Positions 8,090 through 13,879 of a stretch of DNA of 35,982 nt are shown here, piece by piece. The DNA is from a virus: the IMG/VR virus record IMGVR_UViG_3300035698_028457, positions 1-35,982 of that record; one strand, written 5' to 3'. Within the stretch, counting starts at the first letter, position 1; every line of letters starts with the position of its first letter. The notes beneath the pieces are model-generated. The model made no database searches, had not been told where the DNA came from, and was given only the letters and a program-made list of their open reading frames with translations. The position numbers were made by a program, and so were the translations under genes.

Positions 8090-10080
8090 TGACAGGTTGG
8101 ACTATTAACTATTTGAAATCTGGAAATGAGATCCCACTCGCACCCTTAAAAGTAAATATAAAAGAAGAAATGTCCGGACAAAATACTTTTGAGATAACAC
8201 TCTCAGATCCAAACGCAGCTCTTTTTGCAGACATCCCTGAAAATACAGAAATCAAAATCGATGCATATCAAAACGCAGTTTATGGATTTGTAAAACTAAG
8301 TCAATACTCGACTGTAAATAAAACTCTTACTCTCAAGGGCAGAGGATACGAAGTCTCACTCTCCGACATCCACATCAACACGGATGATTTAAGCGATGCA
8401 GATGCAACCTCAAGCGGATTCAGAGTCATTTATGTAAGCAAGGCCTTCGATACGATTGCTGCAGATATTCTTTCAGAGTCTCAAATCTCTGCAGGGACAA
8501 TAACAAACTTCGGCACAATCAGCACTCGATTCGAAAACATGACAAAATTCAGGGGAATTGAACAGCTCGCGAAAAGAGCAAAATATGACTGGAATGTCGA
8601 TACAAGCAAGAACCTACAGATGAAAGCCCGACTTGGAGAAGCAACTGCTGTCATGACCTTAAACTCCCTCAATAATTGTCAAATAGTAAATTGGGAGGAC
8701 GATGCAGAAACAGGTGGAGTTTATAGAATCGTAGTGAATGGAAAAGGAACTGGCTCAAGTCAAGTGACTGCAAGTTGGGAAGCTGGAACTTACGACCGAA
8801 CAGACACCACCAAAAATAAAACAAAAATCTTCACAGATCCAACCGTCACCGATTCAACCCAAGCCCAATCTCTAGCTGATAATCTCGGAGATTTTCTTAA
8901 TTCATTCGTCGAATCCGCAACAATAAGATCGACAGCTCTCAATGCGAATGTGCAGATAGGAGATGCAGTATTAGTCACGGATCCACAAAAAGGAAGCAAC
9001 ACTCTAAGAGTGATGAAGATCCGGAGATCACTTGCTCCAGGGACCGACGATTTAATCTACGACTTAATAGATAATTCAAATCAAATTAAACGCCGAGAAT
9101 TTACAGACTTTATGAAAAGCAATCAAAGTCTAAGCGAATCATACGGACAATATTCTCAAGGAGCATTCAAAACACTCACTGGGAGTTTTGAAAGTAATTG
9201 TAACGGCACTTATACAAATAATCTTCAATTCGAATTACCCTCCGATATTGCAAGCACCAATGACATTTTAAGCGCAACTTTAAATTATTCCAGAGTGAAT
9301 TTGGCTTTCGATACTGACGATGAAACTTTAGATGGAACTCAAAACACAAGCGACACAGGACATTCCGGACACGCGATTGGAAGTTATGCAACAACGGGAG
9401 CAGGAGGAGCATCTAAAGGTCAAGAGATTAGTGGAGGAGCTGCATCAGGAACTTATAATTCAGCAGCTTTCAATACAATAGTTTCCATGGCATTTAATTC
9501 TACTCCGACATCTGGAGCATTTGTCTTCATGCATGGAAGCTTTCTTCAAACTTCTGCAGGGACTAATTTAATTCGGCTGGAAGATAGCTCAGGAAATATA
9601 ATCCAAACTTATGATGCTTCTTATTTTACTACTGTTGGGCAAAGTACTTGTTCTTTTGTTTGGTTCTATCCATACAGTACTGCAAACAAAACCTTATATA
9701 TAAAATTTTATTCTACTGGAGCGTTTTCTTATTCTTTTAGTGCAGATTCTATGTCTATCGCAACACACACTCATCCAACTGCAGGAAGTTCTGGCGCTGG
9801 AACTGCAAACATTTCAAATCCAGCTCACAAAAACCCAATCGACCAAACACTAAAAGTTCCAGGTGGAGAGGGATCACTTACATTGAAAGCTGCAGTTAAT
9901 GGAGTCGAGGTTGCCTCAAACGCGGGAAATGTAGGATATCAATCTGGAGATATAGATATTCTCACAGAAATCAGAGCAGGAGGAATCGGAAGGCAATATA
10001 TATCGGCTTATCCTTCAACAGCCACAATAGCAAGAATGCAAGTTGATTTGAAGATCACTTACATATCGCAAGAGATTTAA
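8089..10080 (+). CDS. Tail hub/baseplate protein with C-terminal receptor-binding-like region
   Basis: 663 residues from ATG 8089 (TAATG overlap). An in-frame GTG at 8080 is less likely. The N-terminal 350 residues resemble gpD/gp27-type hubs: a beta-barrel opening (FEITLSDPNAALFADIPEN), a second barrel with TLTLKGRGYEVSLSD, and a helix-plus-barrel part ending VGDAVLVTDP-like (QIGDAVLVTDPQKGSNTL). From about residue 370 a different, Gly/Ser/Thr-rich beta region follows (GHAIGSYATTGAGGASKGQE; THTHPTAGSSGAGTANIS), with a His-rich THTHP motif as in collar or fibre tips of many tailed viruses. The two-part structure suggests a hub carrying its own receptor-binding tip. No peptidase motif is obvious. 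Confidence 0.65.
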   Translation: MTGWTINYLKSGNEIPLAPLKVNIKEEMSGQNTFEITLSDPNAALFADIPENTEIKIDAYQNAVYGFVKLSQYSTVNKTLTLKGRGYEVSLSDIHINTDDLSDADATSSGFRVIYVSKAFDTIAADILSESQISAGTITNFGTISTRFENMTKFRGIEQLAKRAKYDWNVDTSKNLQMKARLGEATAVMTLNSLNNCQIVNWEDDAETGGVYRIVVNGKGTGSSQVTASWEAGTYDRTDTTKNKTKIFTDPTVTDSTQAQSLADNLGDFLNSFVESATIRSTALNANVQIGDAVLVTDPQKGSNTLRVMKIRRSLAPGTDDLIYDLIDNSNQIKRREFTDFMKSNQSLSESYGQYSQGAFKTLTGSFESNCNGTYTNNLQFELPSDIASTNDILSATLNYSRVNLAFDTDDETLDGTQNTSDTGHSGHAIGSYATTGAGGASKGQEISGGAASGTYNSAAFNTIVSMAFNSTPTSGAFVFMHGSFLQTSAGTNLIRLEDSSGNIIQTYDASYFTTVGQSTCSFVWFYPYSTANKTLYIKFYSTGAFSYSFSADSMSIATHTHPTAGSSGAGTANISNPAHKNPIDQTLKVPGGEGSLTLKAAVNGVEVASNAGNVGYQSGDIDILTEIRAGGIGRQYISAYPSTATIARMQVDLKITYISQEI

Positions 10081-10113
10081 AATGTATGGGTGAATAATTT
10101 ATATGGAGAGCAC

Positions 10114-10449
10114 ATGGATATCGGAACTGCAATCATCGGAAGCATATACCTCATTGCCGTCACGCTTATCTCTATTGTCTGCCCGGCTACAGATTTCCAA
10201 CAAATTGATGCACGAGATGGAATTCCAATCTATACATTTTCCGATTGTGGATTACGTGCAGGATTCTACAGGTGGGAAAGTGGAATCTTTATCAACGAAA
10301 TACTCTCAGAAACAGACAGGGAAAAATACATTGCAGAAGAAATGTGCCATTCAAAACAAACAAAACCAAAAACAAGAGACGAATGGATTGAAAGAGAAAT
10401 CGAATGCGGACACGCGCAAGACTTCTTCAGGGTGGGGACATGGAAATAG
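10114..10449 (+). CDS. Membrane-anchored ImmA/IrrE-like metallopeptidase-family protein
   Basis: 111 residues from ATG 10114, which has GGAGA five bases upstream; a GTG at 10090 has none. Residues 4-24 are a hydrophobic membrane segment (IGTAIIGSIYLIAVTLISIV). Residues 48-105 match the ImmA/IrrE (M78) pattern: GFYRWESGIFINEILSE, then an AEEMCH motif (residues 74-79), then EREIE (93-97). In this family the zinc site is HExxH plus a downstream Glu; a subfamily has EExxH, as here. It overlaps the next gene by ten bases. A membrane-tethered version between hub and holin-like genes is unusual and might act in lysis, entry or superinfection control. Catalytic activity is uncertain. Confidence 0.5.
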   Translation: MDIGTAIIGSIYLIAVTLISIVCPATDFQQIDARDGIPIYTFSDCGLRAGFYRWESGIFINEILSETDREKYIAEEMCHSKQTKPKTRDEWIEREIECGHAQDFFRVGTWK

Positions 10450-10694
10450 AATATGAAATAACTAAAATCGCAGATATTCCCATCGGCGGAGTTCATATAG
10501 AATTCGAGTTTAAATCTCCTTCTGGAAAATTAGAGAAAATGCAAATTAATTTTGGTCAAGATATGCAAGAAGAATCTCAATGGCGCCCACATCTTGAAGA
10601 ATACATAACACGATTATGCGCCCCGATAGAGAGAATAAAACAAGATTATCCCGCAATGCTTGGGAAAAAGAAAATCAAAATCAAGGGTGAGTGA
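10440..10694 (+). CDS. Hypothetical protein, 84 aa
   Basis: 84 residues from ATG 10440, with GGGTGGGG just upstream; an in-frame ATG at 10404 has no ribosome-binding site and would overlap the previous gene by 46 bases. The N-terminal half is predicted beta (IGGVHIEFEFKSPSGKLEKM) and the C-terminal half a helix with a single Cys, ending in a basic KKKIKIKGE tail. No family is recognised. It is coupled to its neighbours by short overlaps, so it belongs to the late tail/lysis transcription unit. Confidence 0.65.
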   Translation: MEIEYEITKIADIPIGGVHIEFEFKSPSGKLEKMQINFGQDMQEESQWRPHLEEYITRLCAPIERIKQDYPAMLGKKKIKIKGE

Positions 10695-10696
10695 AT

Positions 10697-10924
10697 ATGT
10701 TTGAATGGATATCATATTGGTTTGAGACGCATCATACTGCGAGAAAATTCGCATACGTAATGCTCATGACAGGGATGTCCTGGGCGGTTGCTAATTGGGC
10801 AGAGATCACACAAGGATTCCCAATCGAGTATCAGGCAACCTTCGCGCTCGGACTTGCACTATTAACAGCAGCTCACAATTATCTGAAGCACAACTGGGAT
10901 GTCCCAGCCATAAGTAAAGATTAA
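10697..10924 (+). CDS. Small two-helix membrane protein, holin candidate
   Basis: 75 residues from ATG 10697; GGGTGA at 10685-10690 is spaced six bases away and selects this start over GTG 10691. Two hydrophobic segments are visible, about residues 20-37 (AYVMLMTGMSWAVANWA) and 46-62 (YQATFALGLALLTAAHNYL), with a short polar loop between them and a charged C-terminus. That topology and size fit class II holins, which let lysis effectors cross the membrane. The position after the tail hub and before another membrane protein also fits. No holin family motif is recognised, so the role is inferred. Confidence 0.55.
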   Translation: MFEWISYWFETHHTARKFAYVMLMTGMSWAVANWAEITQGFPIEYQATFALGLALLTAAHNYLKHNWDVPAISKD

Positions 10925-10938
10925 GGAGACGTGATTTT

Positions 10939-11178
10939 ATGCCTCAAGGAACTGAAAAAATAATCGAGGGTGGATACTCATTTGGATCTGCCTATTTTGC
11001 CTGCCAATACAAAGAAGATTGGGTCCGGGAGAAACACGACAATGCAGTCATGAAATTCGATGGGCGATGTCTTATCTACATTTCAGAAAAACACGGACCG
11101 CTCGGGCTTGACTACCGGAAACTCAGCGATGAGGAGCGCAAAATGCTCGGATTCGATCCAACTATTCCCACAAAGTAG
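10939..11178 (+). CDS. Hypothetical protein, 79 aa
   Basis: 79 residues. The start has GGAGACGTGAT upstream. It has one strand-rich core (IEGGYSFGSAYFACQYKEDW, then AVMKFDGRCLIYISEKHGP) and two cysteines, with no membrane segment or known motif. It lies between two candidate lysis membrane proteins, which makes a lysis-linked role possible, but nothing in the sequence shows an enzyme. It is too small for any endolysin class I can recognise. Confidence 0.65.
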   Translation: MPQGTEKIIEGGYSFGSAYFACQYKEDWVREKHDNAVMKFDGRCLIYISEKHGPLGLDYRKLSDEERKMLGFDPTIPTK

Positions 11179-11186
11179 GGATCACG

Positions 11187-11507
11187 ATGGGCGGGGGAAT
11201 GGCTAAAATTGAAAAAGACGTGGCATTAGTTCAGAAGGATGTCGGTTATCTCAAAGAAAAAGGGGAAGAGCGAGACACTAAGTTGAACGCGATACATGCT
11301 GACTTGAAGGGTTTAGCCACTCTCGCAACAGAATTAAAAAATATCAAAGAAGAAACGATCCCCACTCTGAGAAAAGCAGACACAAGTCTAAGAGAACAAA
11401 TAATTGAAATCCGCGGAAACATGAATAGGTATGGAATGGGGCTTGGCGCAGTCATGGTCATAATGGGCATAATAGCCGCAATAGGAAGCTTTTTTGGAAT
11501 ATGGTAG
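11187..11507 (+). CDS. Coiled-coil protein with C-terminal membrane anchor (XhlA/holin-accessory-like)
   Basis: 106 residues. Residues 5-75 form a charged heptad coiled coil (IEKDVALVQKDVGYLKEKGE, then ELKNIKEETIPTLRKADTSL), and residues 83-105 a single membrane helix (GLGAVMVIMGIIAAIGSFFG). This is the architecture of XhlA-type holin-accessory proteins and of some phage spanin-like helpers. ATG 11199 is an alternative start with a G-rich upstream stretch. It closes the tail/lysis gene run. The function is inferred from topology and position. Confidence 0.6.
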   Translation: MGGGMAKIEKDVALVQKDVGYLKEKGEERDTKLNAIHADLKGLATLATELKNIKEETIPTLRKADTSLREQIIEIRGNMNRYGMGLGAVMVIMGIIAAIGSFFGIW

Positions 11508-11694
11508 AAACCAACAGCCCCAAATAATAATCAAACGTAAGGCATTTGTGGAGCATCAGGTAGCGCGTTGGGTGGAACTTTACAAGCCAAAAGGTATTCT
11601 CGACAGCACAGTATATAGAATGAAACTACTTTTTAATCGAGCTTTAGAGAGATCAATCAGAAAAAAAGAGCCTAAATCTGAAACAATTATATGA
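11494..11694 (+). CDS. Small basic hypothetical protein, 66 aa
   Basis: 66 residues from TTG 11494, with AGGA seven bases upstream, overlapping the end of the previous gene by 14 bases. The chain is basic and helical (AFVEHQVARWVELYKP, then YRMKLLFNRALERSIRKKEP), as in small nucleic-acid-binding proteins. No family is recognised. The TTG start, the overlap and the location at the very end of the operon make it less certain than its neighbours; an internal GTG at 11551 is a possible shorter start. Confidence 0.4.
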   Translation: MEYGRNQQPQIIIKRKAFVEHQVARWVELYKPKGILDSTVYRMKLLFNRALERSIRKKEPKSETII

Positions 11695-11800
11695 GAAGCC
11701 GGGGTAAAAACCATGCCTGGCGCGTAGGGCCGACTTCCCAAAAAACTCAACGAGGTGAAGAGTTTGGAATCCCACGCAATAAAATATTGGAAGAGAAGAA

Positions 11801-11813
11801 TTTTAAATATATA
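11801..11813 (+). promoter_or_regulatory. Archaeal TATA-box promoter
   Basis: TTTTAAATATATA is preceded by the purine-rich GAAGAGAAGAA, which resembles a BRE plus TATA element. The expected start is about 26 bases downstream of the box centre, near 11832. No gene starts within 650 bp, so the transcript would be non-coding at its 5' end. Confidence 0.55.
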
Positions 11814-11831
11814 CTGAGTCAAAATGATGCT

Positions 11832-12123
11832 AAGAGAACCTTTTGAGAGATAACTCCTCAAGACAATGGCTCAGGGTTGTTGAGAGGGGAAACATATATT
11901 GAACGCCAAATGCCGGAGCATACTATTTCTGAGGGCTGAAGACCAATGATGATTACCCAAAAACAACTTACAACTCCAACTTACAACTTACAAAAAGGAC
12001 GTACTGGGTTAGTTTGCTCCGATCCCGAGCCAGCACTCACGAGCCCACCTTATCGCGCCCCTGAAATATGGAAACAGACACGGACTTGGTGTTGAACAAT
12101 ACTCCAATATCTTCTATCTTTTT
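11832..12123 (+). ncRNA. Possible structured non-coding RNA
   Basis: The boundaries are inferred: a TATA box centred at 11807 on the left and a TCTATCTTTTT U-rich run on the right. Inside are several self-complementary elements. TTGAG near 11843 and TTGTTGAG near 11878 can each pair with the same CTCAA (11856-11860), giving alternative hairpins. ATGC-CGGA-GCAT lies at 11910-11921. GCTC 12016-12019 can pair with a GAGC at 12027-12030 or one a little further on. No known RNA family (tRNA, RNase P, SRP, C/D box) is matched. It may instead be a regulatory leader or part of the origin. Confidence 0.3.
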
Positions 12124-12143
12124 AAGACTATCTACAACAGTTT

Positions 12144-12158
12144 ACAATTAAATGAATA
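12144..12158 (+). repeat. Iteron copy 1 (forward)
   Basis: ACAATTAAATGAATA, identical to copy 3 at 12344-12358. It is part of the longer left arm 12139-12163. Confidence 0.85.
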
Positions 12159-12258
12159 GATGCACCCACTTCCAAGTAGCCCAATCATTATTTTACAAGG
12201 AGAAAACCACAAAAACAAAGTTAAGCTAAACTTAAACTTCTATACTCTATTTATTTAA

Positions 12259-12273
12259 TCATTTAATTGTAAA
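12259..12273 (-). repeat. Iteron copy 2 (reverse)
   Basis: TCATTTAATTGTAAA, the exact reverse complement of 12141-12155 in the left arm. Confidence 0.85.
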
Positions 12274-12275
12274 AG

Positions 12276-12335
12276 TATGTAGTAGTAGTATAGTAGTATA
12301 TTAGTAGTATATTAGTAGTTAGTAGTAGTAATATG
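12276..12335. repeat. TAG-triplet repeat tract
   Basis: A run of TAG/TAT units (TAGTAGTAGTATAGTAGTATA, continuing in the same style) fills the interval between iteron copies 2 and 3. It is AT-rich with strong strand asymmetry (G but almost no C on the + strand), suitable for easy melting. It does not encode a plausible protein. Confidence 0.8.
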
Positions 12336-12343
12336 AGTATTTA

Positions 12344-12358
12344 ACAATTAAATGAATA
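12344..12358 (+). repeat. Iteron copy 3 (forward)
   Basis: Identical to copy 1. With copy 2 it forms an inverted pair flanking the TAG-triplet tract. Confidence 0.85.
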
Positions 12359-12442
12359 CACTCGACATCTTAACTTTTAGCTAAACTTCTATTGGGCACT
12401 TCTACCCTCAGAAAACGAGAAAAAAAGCACAGGAACAACACC

Positions 12443-12475
12443 GCATCTATTCATTTATTCATTTAATTATAAACT
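12443..12475 (-). repeat. Iteron copy 4 (reverse, with internal duplication)
   Basis: The reverse complement of the left arm 12139-12163, with one substitution near ATTAT and an 8-bp tandem duplication (TTCATTTA twice). Confidence 0.8.
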
Positions 12476-12487
12476 TCTAAGATAGTT

Positions 12488-12496
12488 TTTTAAATA
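12488..12496 (+). promoter_or_regulatory. TATA-box promoter for the early gene cluster
   Basis: TTTTAAATA lies at 12488-12496 with an expected start near 12518. The hairpin GCCT-CTCG-AGGC (12517-12528) falls at the start of the transcript. The box sits between the right-arm AGATAGT and TGTTCAACA elements, so a protein bound to the repeat block could control it. Confidence 0.6.
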
Positions 12497-12540
12497 CTGG
12501 TGCTGTTCAACAATAAGCCTCTCGAGGCGGAGATGGGAAA

Positions 12541-12735
12541 ATGGGTTTATGGGATAAAGGAAATCGTCTGTTTATTTTACTTAAAAATGGCACTAATCTA
12601 AATGTCACAGTTCTCTCAAAAGAAGACAAACTGCTTTTAATCATCGATAAATTTGGGGTTCAGAGAGCAATAAACGTGGACGAGATAGCGGAAGTAAGGG
12701 ACAAAGGAGACGGGAAAAATGGGAAAAGGGATTAG
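12541..12735 (+). CDS. Small protein with Sm/Hfq-like pattern
   Basis: 64 residues; GGAG lies seven bases before the ATG. The core reads FILLKNGTNLNVTVLS, then KLLLIIDKFGVQRAINVDEI. This alternation, with an NGT turn after strand one and a final hydrophobic Val-Asp-x-Ile-Ala-x-Val strand, resembles the five-stranded Sm/Hfq barrel (compare the LxNGxxLxGxV and IxxxAI pattern of Hfq). Sm-like proteins bind U-rich or A-rich RNA. It is the first gene after the origin candidate and overlaps the next by 17 bases. The fold is inferred by eye; other small beta-barrels (SH3-like) are possible. Confidence 0.5.
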   Translation: MGLWDKGNRLFILLKNGTNLNVTVLSKEDKLLLIIDKFGVQRAINVDEIAEVRDKGDGKNGKRD

Positions 12736-13093
12736 TGCCAAGCACGATAAAGACCGGATGTTTTACACTCTCAATATCCCCTACTTAGATTACTTCATTT
12801 TAAGGACCATGCTGGATGGAGTAGATGGTGAACAATACGGAGAATATACAATAACCATCCTAAGACTCCACTATGAAAAAAAACACAAAACACAACCCTC
12901 TAGCTCTCTATGGTCGCAAACAATGAGCAGACTAAGACAAAGAGGATATATCTACACAGATAGGCGCGAGTGTATTTACCTACGATTTAGTAGCTCGCAC
13001 ATCAAATCCCAACTGAAAAATACTCTAAACGAGATAAAGCAGTTGGACAAATTAATCAAAGAAAGAATACTAACAAGACAAACGGAGGGGTAA
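12719..13093 (+). CDS. Winged-helix DNA-binding protein (early regulator or initiator candidate)
   Basis: 124 residues; GGAGACGG precedes the ATG. Helices at about residues 20-55 are followed by SSLWSQTMSRLRQRGYIYTD and RRECIYLRFSS: a recognition helix and a beta wing, as in winged-helix domains. A C-terminal helix (SQLKNTLNEIKQLDKLIKER) could dimerise. Encoded within 600 bp of the repeat block, it is a reasonable candidate for the protein that binds those repeats, either as repressor or as replication initiator. That link is inferred. Confidence 0.6.
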   Translation: MGKGISAKHDKDRMFYTLNIPYLDYFILRTMLDGVDGEQYGEYTITILRLHYEKKHKTQPSSSLWSQTMSRLRQRGYIYTDRRECIYLRFSSSHIKSQLKNTLNEIKQLDKLIKERILTRQTEG

Positions 13094-13097
13094 AACC

Positions 13098-13265
13098 ATG
13101 GACAAAGAAGAAAAGAAAAAACAGTTTTTAGCAACCTACGACGAGCTAATGATGAATGAAAACAGTATAGATACTCAAAAAGAAAAGCTCAAAGGATTAA
13201 AGGAAACCTCAAAAAACCTCGAGGGAAAACTAAAAGTCCTAAGAGAAGAGATGGACGGAGCCTGA
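13098..13265 (+). CDS. Small coiled-coil protein, 55 aa
   Basis: 55 residues. GGAGGGG lies upstream of the ATG. It is highly charged and almost wholly helical (MDKEEKKKQFLATYDELMMN, then LKETSKNLEGKLKVLREEMD). No family is recognised. It begins a chain of very short genes spaced by a few bases or overlapping. Confidence 0.6.
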   Translation: MDKEEKKKQFLATYDELMMNENSIDTQKEKLKGLKETSKNLEGKLKVLREEMDGA

Positions 13266-13269
13266 GGTC

Positions 13270-13413
13270 ATGGCAAGTAAAGGAATCAAAGTGGTCTGCA
13301 CAAATTGCGGAATGAAAAAAATCAGATGCACAATAAACAAAAAACCCTGCATCGATGGGCAAACCCATAGATGGATAAGACCAGGATTTTTGAAAATGGG
13401 GGCAAAACCATGA
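13270..13413 (+). CDS. Zinc-finger microprotein, 47 aa
   Basis: 47 residues. Cysteines and histidine are arranged C-x2-C ... C ... C ... H (VCTNCGMKKIRC, then KPCIDGQTHRW), a plausible zinc ribbon. GAGGT precedes the ATG closely. The stop overlaps the next start (ATGA). It probably binds nucleic acid or protein; the function is unknown. Confidence 0.6.
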   Translation: MASKGIKVVCTNCGMKKIRCTINKKPCIDGQTHRWIRPGFLKMGAKP

Positions 13414-13544
13414 GTGAGGGGAAGAAAGAAGAAGACTGCGACCACGAGTTTGAGAAAAAAGAAATCATAACTCACGGAGACAACAGCAGAATAGCAAACA
13501 TCTGCAAACATTGTGGTGGAGAGAAAGAAGAGATGGAAGGCTAA
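13410..13544 (+). CDS. Zinc-finger microprotein, 44 aa
   Basis: 44 residues, starting on an ATGA overlap. It has CDH at residues 10-12 and CKHCGGE near the C-terminus, giving C-x-H ... C-x2-C zinc ligands in an otherwise charged peptide. It is similar in size and style to its neighbours, suggesting related microproteins. Function is unknown. Confidence 0.55.
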   Translation: MSEGKKEEDCDHEFEKKEIITHGDNSRIANICKHCGGEKEEMEG

Positions 13545-13547
13545 CCC

Positions 13548-13766
13548 ATGCAAGAAATAACACTCAGAAAACACCACGTCCTTCTATGCCCCAAGTGTGG
13601 AACCATCAGAGTAACTTCAGGCAAGACAGGCAAATGCTTCAAGTGCGGACACACTTGGAAACTAATGAACAGCCAAAGAGGAGGAACAAGAGGAGTCTTA
13701 GACAGCTATCATAGACCACAAGATGCAACTAAAAGAGCAATGAGAGAAAAGGAGAGGATGAAGTGA
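13548..13766 (+). CDS. Zinc-ribbon protein, 72 aa
   Basis: 72 residues. A classical zinc ribbon is visible: LLCPKCGTIRVTS, then GKCFKCGHTWKL (two CxxC knuckles 16 residues apart). A basic tail (RPQDATKRAMREKERMK) follows. Such proteins often bind DNA, RNA or the transcription machinery. The start ATG is three bases after the previous stop. Confidence 0.7.
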   Translation: MQEITLRKHHVLLCPKCGTIRVTSGKTGKCFKCGHTWKLMNSQRGGTRGVLDSYHRPQDATKRAMREKERMK

Positions 13767-13849
13767 ACCAAAAATCTTTAGCCATCCAAAGAAACAACAC
13801 AGCTCGACTATTCCAGCAGACAAGCAAAATACACAGAAACTGCATATAG
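13763..13849 (+). CDS. Possible 28-aa peptide
   Basis: A GTG start overlaps the previous stop (GTGA) and is preceded by GGAGAGGATG. The 28 codons encode a basic peptide with no motif. It ends at the TATA region of the HNH gene. The coupling signal is good, but the length gives little protein-level support; it could be a remnant cut by insertion of the HNH gene. Confidence 0.25.
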   Translation: MNQKSLAIQRNNTARLFQQTSKIHRNCI

Positions 13850-13860
13850 TATTATAAATA
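13850..13860 (+). promoter_or_regulatory. TATA-box promoter, leaderless HNH gene
   Basis: The TATTATAAATA element is centred about 25 bp before the HNH ATG at 13880. There is no ribosome-binding site before that ATG, so the transcript probably starts at or near the initiation codon. Confidence 0.65.
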
Positions 13861-13879
13861 TCAACTACTATGTATTATT

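Larger units (their letters stand above)
12090..12512. other. Candidate replication origin or partition site (nested inverted repeats)
   Basis: Four copies of a 15-bp element with core TCATTTAATTGTAAA or its complement occur in the order forward, reverse, forward, reverse. The outer arms extend into a long imperfect inverted repeat. TGTTGAACA at 12090-12098 matches TGTTCAACA at 12504-12512. ACTATCT at 12127-12133 matches AGATAGT at 12480-12486. The block 12139-12163 matches 12443-12475. AAACTTCTA is repeated at 12234, 12383 and 12471, and AGCTAAACTT at 12224 and 12379. A TAG-triplet tract lies in the centre. Iterons, high A+T, dyad symmetry and a position between late and early genes are usual for an origin; function is inferred. 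Confidence 0.55.
11695..12540. other. 846-bp non-coding region: promoter, possible ncRNA, repeat-rich origin candidate
   Basis: This is the longest stretch without a supported gene. It separates the end of the late genes from the first early-type gene. Contents from left to right: about 100 bp with nothing recognised apart from a GAGGTGA followed by a 17-codon frame; a TATA box at 11801; a structured, locally GC-rich stretch to a T5 run at 12119-12123; three copies of AACTTACA at 11965-11992; a palindromically arranged repeat block at 12090-12512; and a TATA box for the next gene at 12488. Confidence 0.8.

Noticed and set aside
10103-10456. Overlapping + strand frame alternative to the ImmA-like gene
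   Set aside because: Low-complexity, motif-free product, and the other frame shows a membrane helix plus ImmA motifs and a well-spaced ribosome-binding site.
11695-11800. tRNA gene
   Set aside because: GAGTTTGGAATCCC looks a little like a T-arm, but no acceptor stem or anticodon arm can be formed around it.
11814-11952. C/D-box guide RNA
   Set aside because: CTGA followed six bases later by ATGATG(A) occurs twice (11814 and 11936), but matching outer C and D boxes at guide-RNA spacing are missing.
12276-12335. CRISPR-like array
   Set aside because: The units are 3-12 bp TAG/TAT repeats without spacers of regular length; no cas genes are present.
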